Source: Azospirillum endophyticum
Lineage (GTDB): Bacteria > Pseudomonadota > Alphaproteobacteria > Azospirillales > Azospirillaceae
Reading direction: 5' to 3'
NCBI RefSeq assembly: GCF_016595245.1
Contig: NZ_JAENHM010000001.1
Coordinates: 6,357-70,356 of the forward strand
Length of the DNA stretch: 64,000 nt
Positions 54,785 through 61,674 of the stretch are shown in pieces. The position numbers and the translations under genes are program-made. Below the pieces are notes generated by a model, which was given only the letters and a program-made list of their open reading frames with translations, ran no database searches and was not told the origin of the DNA. Numbering within the stretch: the stretch's first letter is position 1; each line of letters starts with the position of its first letter.

Positions 54785-56398
54785 ATGTCCCTGTCGCTGA
54801 CCTTCCACGGCGCCGCCGGAACGGTGACCGGCTCCTGCTTCCGCCTGTCCACGCCGTCGGGCGACGTGCTGATCGATTGCGGCATGTTCCAGGGCACCAA
54901 GACGATCCGGGAGTTGAACTACCGCCCCTTCCCCTTCGACCCGTCCTCGATCGCGGCGGTCCTGCTGACCCACGCCCACATCGACCATTCCGGCCTGCTG
55001 CCCAAGCTGACCCGGCTGGGCTTCCGCGGCCGGATCTACGCCACCGGCGGCACGGTCGATCTGCTGGAATACATGCTGCCCGACAGCGGCTACATCCAGG
55101 AGGGCGAGGTGGAGCGCCTCAACCGGCGCAACCGCCAGCGCGGCCGGGCCGCCGTCCAGCCGATCTACACCCAGGACGACGCCATCCGCAGCCTGCGCCG
55201 GCTTCGCCGCGTCGAGTACGACCGTTGGACCGACATCCTGCCGGGCCTGCGTGCCCGTTTCTGGCAGGCCGGCCACATCCTGGGCTCCGCGTCCGTCGAG
55301 ATCGAAGCCATCGATGGCCTCGGGGGTGGCACCGCCGAGCCCACCCGCCTGCTGCTCTCCGGCGACCTCGGCCCCGGCGGCAAGAGCTTCCACGCCGACG
55401 CCGACGGGCCGGAACGGCCGGACTGGATGGTGCTGGAGACCACCTACGGCGACCGCGACCGCACCGACCTGGACGAAGCCGGGCGGCAGGCGGTGCTGCG
55501 GGCGGAGGTGTCGTCGGCGCTGGCGGCCGGCGGCGTCCTGCTGATCCCGGTCTTCGCGGTGGAACGCACGCAGGAACTGCTCTACGACCTCGACCGCCTG
55601 TTCGACGGCGGCCAGCTTCCCGCGGTGGACGTCTTCCTCGACTCGCCGCTGGCCGACGCGGTGACCGGCGTCTTCCGCCGCCATCTCGACGATCTGGAAA
55701 CCCACGGCGATCCCTTCACCCGCGCCAACTTCCACCATGTCCGCGGCGTGCCGGAAAGCCAGCGGCTGAACGGGATTTCCGGCGGCGCCATCATCATGGC
55801 GGCGAGCGGCATGTGCGACGCCGGCCGGATCCGCCATCACCTGAAGAACCGCCTGTGGCGCCCGCAGGACACCGTGCTGCTGGTCGGCTACCAGGCCCCC
55901 GGCACGTTCGGCCGCCTGCTGCAGGAGGGAGCATCCCGCGTCCGCATCCATGGCGAGGAGATCGCCGTCAAAGCGCGGCTGCGCTCCATCGACGTCTATT
56001 CCGGCCATGCCGACCGCTCCGCCCTGCTCGACTGGGTGGATGCCCGCCACGGTGTCGGCCACGGCCTGTTCCTGGTCCATGGCGAGGAGGCCGCCCGGGC
56101 CTCCATCCGCCGAGCCCTGCTCGACAAGGGCTGGGCGCCGGACCGCATCGCCCTTCCGGCGCTGGACGACCGCGTCGACCTCGCCGCCCCGTGCCCGTTG
56201 GTACCGGCCGCCCCTCACCCCCGCCTCGCCCCCGCCGACCTCGCCGGCCGCGACTGGCACAACCATTATGCCGAAGCGCTGCTGGCGCTGCGCCGGACGC
56301 TGGACACCGCCCCCGACGACGCCGCGCGCGAGCGCATCCTGGCCGGCGTGATGGGCGCGCTCGACACCGACACCGCGGCGAACGGAGCGAAGCCATGA
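54785..56398 (+). CDS. Metallo-beta-lactamase/beta-CASP RNA-processing family protein
   Basis: 537 residues. Zinc motif LTHAHIDHSGLLPKL (HxHxDH), earlier LIDCGMFQG, then a beta-CASP insert and C-terminal RMMBL-type motif (RSIDVYSGHADRSALLDW). This architecture matches CPSF-73/RNase J-like nucleases and their bacterial YsfB-type relatives. The start at 54785 gives MSLSLTFHGAAGTVTGSCF, the family N-terminus; the earlier in-frame start lies in a repeat. Its stop overlaps the HlyD-like start by 4 bp (ATGA). Confidence 0.9.
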   Translation: MSLSLTFHGAAGTVTGSCFRLSTPSGDVLIDCGMFQGTKTIRELNYRPFPFDPSSIAAVLLTHAHIDHSGLLPKLTRLGFRGRIYATGGTVDLLEYMLPDSGYIQEGEVERLNRRNRQRGRAAVQPIYTQDDAIRSLRRLRRVEYDRWTDILPGLRARFWQAGHILGSASVEIEAIDGLGGGTAEPTRLLLSGDLGPGGKSFHADADGPERPDWMVLETTYGDRDRTDLDEAGRQAVLRAEVSSALAAGGVLLIPVFAVERTQELLYDLDRLFDGGQLPAVDVFLDSPLADAVTGVFRRHLDDLETHGDPFTRANFHHVRGVPESQRLNGISGGAIIMAASGMCDAGRIRHHLKNRLWRPQDTVLLVGYQAPGTFGRLLQEGASRVRIHGEEIAVKARLRSIDVYSGHADRSALLDWVDARHGVGHGLFLVHGEEAARASIRRALLDKGWAPDRIALPALDDRVDLAAPCPLVPAAPHPRLAPADLAGRDWHNHYAEALLALRRTLDTAPDDAARERILAGVMGALDTDTAANGAKP

Positions 56399-57624
56399 CC
56401 CTCAAGCGCCTTCTCGCCGCCGTGGTCCTGCTGGCGCTGCTCGGCGCCGGGGCCGCCTATGGCTGGCGAACGATGCAGGGCAGCCGGCTGCCGGCCGGCT
56501 TCGCCGCCGGCAACGGCCGGATCGAGGCGAACGAGATCGACGTCGCCACCAAATACGCCGCCCGCGTCCTGACCATCCCGGTCGAGGAAGGCGATCTGGT
56601 GGAAGCCGGCGCCGTCATCGCCACGCTCGACACCCGCGACCTCGAAGCGCAGCTCCGCTCCGCCGAGGCCCAGCTGCGCCAGTCCCGCCGCGCCCGCGAG
56701 GAAGCGAACGCGCTGGTCGCCCAGCGCCTCAGCGAGGCCGATTTCGCCGCCAAGGAGCTGGAGCGGGCGCTGATCCTGTTCGGCAAGGGCCATGTCGCCG
56801 AACAGCGCGTCGATCAGGCCCGCAACAGCCGCCGCACCGCCGACGCCGCGCTGGAGGCCGCCAAGAGCCACCTCGCCAGCGCCGACGAGGCGATCGCCGC
56901 CGTCGCCGGCGACGTCGACCGGCTGACCACGCTGGTCGCCGACGGCGTGCTGAAGGCGCCGCGCAAGTCGCGCGTGCTCTACCGCCTGTCCGAACCGGGC
57001 GAGGTGCTGGCCGCCGGCGGCAAGGCGGCGACGCTGCTCGACCTGTCCAACGTGTACATGACCTTCTTCCTGCCGACCGACACGGCGGGAAATCTGGCAC
57101 TCGGCGCCGAGGCGCGCATCCTGCTGGATGCGGTTCCCGACACCGCGATCCCTGCTGCCGTGACCTTCGTCGCCCCGCGCGCCCAGTTCACGCCCAAGCA
57201 GGTGGAGACCAAGTCGGAACGCGACCGCATGATGTTCCGCGTCAAGGCCCGCGTCCCGGAAGCGCTGGTCACCCGCTACATCGAGCGGGTGAAGACCGGC
57301 CTGACCGGCATGGCCTATGTGAAGCTCGACGACAAGGCGGCTTGGCCCGACTGGCTGGAATCGAAACTGACTCGGGAAGCGACCTCTTCCCCCCAGAATT
57401 CTCCCTCTCCCCCCCGGGGAGAGGGTCGGGGTGAGGGGGACGCACAGCGTGACTTCGCCGGGAACCAGCCACCCTCCGCCATTAAATCCAGCCCACGCGC
57501 CCCCCTCACCCTAACCCTCTCCCCGCTTTCGGCGGACCTTTGGTCCGCCTGTCGCGTCAGCGCAAACTTCGTTTGCGCGAGAGCGGGGGGGAGAGGGGAT
57601 ATACCCCAGGGCGAAAGATCATGA
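56395..57624 (+). CDS. HlyD-family membrane-fusion protein (YhiI-like) with repeat-derived C-terminus
   Basis: Periplasmic adaptor of an ABC exporter. N-terminal membrane anchor (LLAAVVLLALLGAGAAYGW), lipoyl/barrel-sandwich part (NEIDVATKYAARVLTIPVEE), a coiled coil (about 75-165) and beta-barrel to about residue 325. From about residue 331 to 409 the sequence is encoded by a dispersed repeat (SPPRGEGRGEGD, then TLTLSPLS) and is not expected to be a functional domain. The stop overlaps the RbbA-like start by 4 bp. Partner genes rbbA-like and yhhJ-like follow. Confidence 0.88.
   Translation: MTLKRLLAAVVLLALLGAGAAYGWRTMQGSRLPAGFAAGNGRIEANEIDVATKYAARVLTIPVEEGDLVEAGAVIATLDTRDLEAQLRSAEAQLRQSRRAREEANALVAQRLSEADFAAKELERALILFGKGHVAEQRVDQARNSRRTADAALEAAKSHLASADEAIAAVAGDVDRLTTLVADGVLKAPRKSRVLYRLSEPGEVLAAGGKAATLLDLSNVYMTFFLPTDTAGNLALGAEARILLDAVPDTAIPAAVTFVAPRAQFTPKQVETKSERDRMMFRVKARVPEALVTRYIERVKTGLTGMAYVKLDDKAAWPDWLESKLTREATSSPQNSPSPPRGEGRGEGDAQRDFAGNQPPSAIKSSPRAPLTLTLSPLSADLWSACRVSANFVCARAGGRGDIPQGERS
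57403..57606. repeat. Dispersed repeat (copy 9) inside the HlyD-like reading frame
   Basis: CCCTCTCCCCCCCGGGGAGAG...GGTCGGGGTGAGGGGGACGCACAGCGTGAC and CCCCTCACCCTAACCCTCTCCCCGC...GGGGGGGAGAGGGG. It carries the inner hairpins GGCGGACC-TTTGGTCCGCC and GCGCAAAC...GTTTGCGC also found in copy 8. It is translated in frame as the last part of the HlyD-like protein. Confidence 0.85.
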
Positions 57625-60476
57625 CTCCCGCCCCAGCCGTCTCGCTGTCCGGCGTACGGCACCGCTACGGCCGGACGGTGGCGCTGGAGGACGCTTCCCT
57701 CGACATCCCCGCCGGCGCCAGCGTCGCGATCATCGGCCCGGACGGCATCGGCAAATCGACCCTGCTCGGGCTGATTTCCACGGCGAAAAAGGTCCAGCAG
57801 GGCAGCGTCCGCGTGCTCGGCACCGACCTCGCCGACCGCCGTGGCCGCGCGGCGCTCCAGCCGCGCATCGCCTACATGCCGCAGGGGCTCGGCCGCAACC
57901 TCTACGCCGACCTCAGCGTCGCCGAGAATCTCCAGTTCTTCGGCCGCCTCTTCGGCCTCGACGCCGCGGAGCGCCGGCGCCGCATCGCCGACCTGCTGGA
58001 GTCCACCGGCCTCGCCCCCTTCCCCGACCGCCCGGCCGGCAAGCTGTCGGGCGGCATGAAGCAGAAGCTCGGCCTCTGCTGCGCCCTGCTGCACGACCCC
58101 GACCTGCTGATCCTCGACGAGCCGACGACCGGCGTCGATCCGCTCTCCCGCCGCCAGTTCTGGGAGCTGATCGCCCGCATCCGCGCCGGCCGCCCCGGCA
58201 TGACGGTGCTGGTCGCCACCTCCTACATGGACGAGGCGGAGCGTTTCGACCGGGTCGTGATGATGAACGCCGGCCGCCTGCTCGCCCACGACACTCCCGC
58301 CGCCCTGAAGGCGCGCACCGGCACCGCCGAACTGGAGGAAGCCTTCGTCGCCCTGCTGCCGGAGGAGGTCCGGCGCGGCCACGAGCGCCTCGTCGTCCCG
58401 CCCCGCCCGCCCGAGCCCGCCGATGCCGAACCGGCCATCGAGGCGGTCGGCCTGACCCGCCGCTTCGGCGACTTCACCGCGGTGTCGGACATCAGCTTCC
58501 GCATCGGCCGCGGCGAGATCTTCGGCTTCCTCGGCTCCAACGGCTGCGGCAAGACCACCACCATGAAGATGCTGACCGGCCTGCTGCCCGCCAGCGCCGG
58601 CGAGGCGAGGCTGTTCGGCCGGCCGGTGGATGCCGGCGACATGGAGAGCCGCCGCCGCGTCGGCTACATGGCCCAGGCCTTCTCGCTCTATGGCGAGCTG
58701 ACGGTGCGCCAGAACCTCGACCTGCACGCCCGCCTGTTCGACCTCGATGGCGCCGACGCCCGGCTGGCGGCGCTGGTCGAGCGCTTCGGCCTGCCGCCCT
58801 ATCTCGACGCCGTGGCCGACCGGCTGCCGCTGGGGGTGCGGCAGCGGCTGTCGCTGGCCGTCGCCATCCTGCACGGTCCGGAGCTGCTGATCCTCGACGA
58901 GCCGACCTCCGGCGTCGATCCGGTGGCGCGCGACCAGTTCTGGCGCGACCTGATCGCCCTGTCGCGCGACCAGGGGGTGACGATCTTCGTCTCGACCCAT
59001 TTCATGAACGAGGCGGCGCGCTGCGACCGGGTGGCCTTCATGAATGCCGGCCGCGTCATCGCCGCCGGCCCGCCCGACGAGCTGCGCCGCCAGCAGCAGG
59101 CCGACAGCCTGGACGACGCCTTCATCGGGTTCATGCGGCAAGCTGAGGAGAATGCTCAACTCGACACCCCGCCCACTCCCCCTCTCCCCCCCGGGGAGAG
59201 GGTCGGGGTGAGGGGGACGCACAGCGTGACTGTCCCGAAAATCCTCGCTTCGGAACCCCCTCACCCTAACCCTCTCCCCGCCTCTCGGCGAAGCTTCGCT
59301 TCGCCTGCCGGCAACACAAGCGGAGCTTGTGTTGGGGGGGAGAGGGGACCCTTCGTCTCCACCCGCCGCCTGCTGGCCTACGCCTGGCGCGAAACCCTCG
59401 AACTCCGCCGCGATCCCGTCCGCCTGACCGTCGCCCTGCTCGGCACCGTCCTGCTCATGCTGGTCTTCGGCTTCGGCATCACCATGGACGTGGAAAATCT
59501 GACCTTCGCCGTGCTCGACCACGACCGCTCCCCCGAGAGCCGCGCCTATGTCGAGCAGTTCGACGGCTCGCGCAGCTTCCGCGCCACCCCGCCGGCGATC
59601 GACGCCCGCGATCTCGCTCTGCGCCTGCAACGCGGCGAGGCGGCGCTGACCATCGAGATCCCCGAAGGGTTCGGCCGCGATCTCCGCCGCGGCAGACCCC
59701 CGGAGGTGGCGGTGCGCATCGACGGCGCCATGCCCTTCCGGGCGGAGACGATCCAGGGCTATGTCGCCGGCCTGCACCAGCGCTTCATCGAGGATGCCGC
59801 CACGGCGTCCGGCGTCGCCCTGCCCGCCCCGGCCGCCACCCTGGAGATGCGTTACCGGTACAACCAGGCCTTCCGCAGCCTCGACGCCATGGTGCCCAGC
59901 GACATCGGCCTGCTGCTGGTCTTCATCCCCGCCATCCTCGCAGCACTCGGCGTGGTGCGGGAAAAGGAACTCGGCTCGATCACCAACCTCTACGTCACCC
60001 CGGTGACGCGGCTGGAATTCCTGCTGGGCAAGCAGCTGCCCTACATCGCGCTCGCCGCCTTCAACCTGCTGCTGATGGTGGCGATGGCGGTCACGCTGTT
60101 CGGGGTGCCCGTGAAGGGCAGCCTGATCGGGCTTCTGCTCGGCGGGCTGGTCTATGTGGTGGCGACCACGGCCCTGGGGCTGCTGATCTCCGTCTTCACC
60201 GCGACCCAGACGGCGGCGGTGTTCGGCACCGCCATCGTCACCATGCTGCCGGCCACGCAGTTCTCCGGCATGCTGCAGCCGGTGGCGACGCTGGAAGGCG
60301 GGGCTTGGCTGTTCGGCACGCTGTTTCCCACCACCCATTTCCTCAAAGTGTCGGTCGGCGCCTTCACCAAGGGGCTGGCCTTTCCGGAGCTTCTTCCCTT
60401 CATCCTGGCGACCGCCGCCTTCATCCCCGTCTTCCTGGCGCTCGGCGTCGCCTTCCTGCCGAAACAGGAGCGCTGA
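57621..60476 (+). CDS. rbbA: RbbA-like ABC exporter: two ATPase domains fused to an ABC-2 permease
   Basis: 951 residues with the E. coli RbbA (YhiH) architecture. ATPase domain 1: Walker A IGPDGIGKST (about 38-47), signature LSGGMKQKLGL, Walker B LLILDEPTTGVDP. ATPase domain 2: GSNGCGKTT (about 305-313), degenerate signature PLGVRQRLSL, LLILDEPTSGVDP. ABC-2 permease about 580-951 with membrane helices. Residues about 513-576 between domain 2 and the permease are encoded by a dispersed repeat (PPLPPGERVGVRGTHSVTV). The ATG at 57621 overlaps the upstream stop. Substrate unknown; E. coli RbbA has been linked to ribosomes. Confidence 0.9.
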   Translation: MTPAPAVSLSGVRHRYGRTVALEDASLDIPAGASVAIIGPDGIGKSTLLGLISTAKKVQQGSVRVLGTDLADRRGRAALQPRIAYMPQGLGRNLYADLSVAENLQFFGRLFGLDAAERRRRIADLLESTGLAPFPDRPAGKLSGGMKQKLGLCCALLHDPDLLILDEPTTGVDPLSRRQFWELIARIRAGRPGMTVLVATSYMDEAERFDRVVMMNAGRLLAHDTPAALKARTGTAELEEAFVALLPEEVRRGHERLVVPPRPPEPADAEPAIEAVGLTRRFGDFTAVSDISFRIGRGEIFGFLGSNGCGKTTTMKMLTGLLPASAGEARLFGRPVDAGDMESRRRVGYMAQAFSLYGELTVRQNLDLHARLFDLDGADARLAALVERFGLPPYLDAVADRLPLGVRQRLSLAVAILHGPELLILDEPTSGVDPVARDQFWRDLIALSRDQGVTIFVSTHFMNEAARCDRVAFMNAGRVIAAGPPDELRRQQQADSLDDAFIGFMRQAEENAQLDTPPTPPLPPGERVGVRGTHSVTVPKILASEPPHPNPLPASRRSFASPAGNTSGACVGGERGPFVSTRRLLAYAWRETLELRRDPVRLTVALLGTVLLMLVFGFGITMDVENLTFAVLDHDRSPESRAYVEQFDGSRSFRATPPAIDARDLALRLQRGEAALTIEIPEGFGRDLRRGRPPEVAVRIDGAMPFRAETIQGYVAGLHQRFIEDAATASGVALPAPAATLEMRYRYNQAFRSLDAMVPSDIGLLLVFIPAILAALGVVREKELGSITNLYVTPVTRLEFLLGKQLPYIALAAFNLLLMVAMAVTLFGVPVKGSLIGLLLGGLVYVVATTALGLLISVFTATQTAAVFGTAIVTMLPATQFSGMLQPVATLEGGAWLFGTLFPTTHFLKVSVGAFTKGLAFPELLPFILATAAFIPVFLALGVAFLPKQER
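59177..59350. repeat. Dispersed repeat (copy 10) inside the RbbA-like coding sequence
   Basis: CCCCTCTCCCCCCCGGGGAG...GGTCGGGGTGAGGGGGACGCACAGCGTGAC and CCCCTCACCCTAACCCTCTCCCC...GGGGGGGGAGAGGGG, with inner hairpins GGCGAAGC-TTCGCTTCGCC and ACACAAGC-GGAGCTTGTGT. Its left half is nearly identical to copy 9. It stays in frame and supplies the linker between ATPase 2 and the permease. Confidence 0.88.
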
Positions 60477-60479
60477 GCC

Positions 60480-61607
60480 ATGATGCGCTTCCTCCGCAAC
60501 AGCCTGACGCTCGCGCGCAAGGAATGGATCAGCCTGCTGCGCGACGCCTTCATGCTGGGCTTCGTCGTCTATTCCTTCACCTTTTCCGTCTACAGCCAAG
60601 CGACCGGCATCTCGCACGAGCTGCGCAACGCCGCCATCGCCATCGTCGACGAGGACCGCTCGACCCTGTCGCAGCGTCTGGCCTCCAGCTTCCATCGGCC
60701 GGAGTTCCAGACCCCGGTGATGATCGGCCATGCCGAGGTCGATCCGGCGATGGATTCCGCCCGCTATACCTTCGTCCTCGACATCCCGCCCGATTTCCAG
60801 GCCGACGTGCTGGCCGGCCGCAGCCCGGCGATCCAGCTGCTGATCGACGCCACCGCGATGATGCAGGCCGGCATCGGTGCCGGCACCATCCAGGGCATCG
60901 TCGAGGACGAGGTCGGCCGCTTCGTCCGCCGCGAGGCCGACGGCAGCGCCGCCCCGGTGTCGCTCCAGCTCCGCGTCGCCTACAACGAGGCGCTGGATAC
61001 GAAATGGTTCACCGGCACCATGTCGGTGGTCAGCAACGTCACCATGCTGGCGGTGCTGCTGTCCGGCGCCGCCCTGATCCGCGAGCGCGAGCACGGCACG
61101 CTGGAGCATCTGCTGGTGATGCCGGTGCGGCCCGCCGAGATCATGGCGGCCAAGGTGCTGGCGAACGGCGCGGTGATCCTGGTGCTGACGCTGGTGGCGC
61201 TCTATGCCGTGCTGCGCGGGCTCCTGTCGGTGCCGCTGGCCGGATCGGTCCCGCTGTTCCTGGCCGGGACGGCGCTCTACCTGTTCTTCGCGACGGCGCT
61301 CGGCATCTTCCTCGGCACCGTGGCGCGCTCGATGCCGCAACTGGGGCTTCTGTTCATCCTGATCGTGCTGCCGATGAACATGCTGTCCGGCGGTTTCACC
61401 CCGCTGGAAAGTGAACCGCAATGGCTGCAGATGGCGATGCAGCTGTCACCCTCGACCCATTTCGTCGCCTTCGCCCAGGCGATTCTGTTCCGCGGTGCCG
61501 GCTTCGACGTGGTATGGCCGCGTTTCGCCGCGACCGCCGGGATCGGCGCGCTGTTCTTCGCCTGGAGTCTGGCGCGCTTCAGAAAGCATCTGGCGAGTTT
61601 CCGGTGA
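60480..61607 (+). CDS. ABC-2 type permease (YhhJ-like)
   Basis: 375 residues: one N-terminal membrane helix, a large extracytoplasmic domain (about 50-180), then five membrane helices (ABC-2 family), with EREHGTLEHLLVMPVRPAEI as the typical coupling motif and MLSGGFTPLESEPQWLQMAM near the end. It starts 3 bp after rbbA and completes the YhiI-RbbA-YhhJ type exporter. GC-rich, like its upstream neighbours, whereas the next gene is AT-rich. Confidence 0.93.
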   Translation: MMRFLRNSLTLARKEWISLLRDAFMLGFVVYSFTFSVYSQATGISHELRNAAIAIVDEDRSTLSQRLASSFHRPEFQTPVMIGHAEVDPAMDSARYTFVLDIPPDFQADVLAGRSPAIQLLIDATAMMQAGIGAGTIQGIVEDEVGRFVRREADGSAAPVSLQLRVAYNEALDTKWFTGTMSVVSNVTMLAVLLSGAALIREREHGTLEHLLVMPVRPAEIMAAKVLANGAVILVLTLVALYAVLRGLLSVPLAGSVPLFLAGTALYLFFATALGIFLGTVARSMPQLGLLFILIVLPMNMLSGGFTPLESEPQWLQMAMQLSPSTHFVAFAQAILFRGAGFDVVWPRFAATAGIGALFFAWSLARFRKHLASFR

Positions 61608-61674
61608 AGGAGCGCCCCCTCACCGGAAATTTATCCGATTCGGCTTAATGAATTCTCTATTCGCAGGTTACTTT
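61608..61674. other. Sharp base-composition boundary
   Basis: The short convergent gap between the exporter permease stop and the AT-rich gene stop. Composition drops here: by hand count 39 of 60 G+C at 60061-60120 and 24 of 60 at 62041-62100. No tRNA, integrase site or direct repeat was seen at this edge, so the mechanism of acquisition is not visible. Confidence 0.6.

Noticed and set aside
59150-59360. Possible frameshift or gene split between the RbbA-like ATPase and permease
   Set aside because: The frame is continuous and the ATPase-ATPase-permease order is the natural RbbA architecture; only the linker is repeat-derived.
57315-61421. Very long open frame on the minus strand opposite the exporter genes
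   Set aside because: It is antisense to three confidently identified genes, rich in His/Arg/Gln/Gly, and typical of the empty frame produced by high third-position GC. The same reasoning removes other long antisense frames (310-1902, 12249-15092, 20849-22984, 32068-34437).
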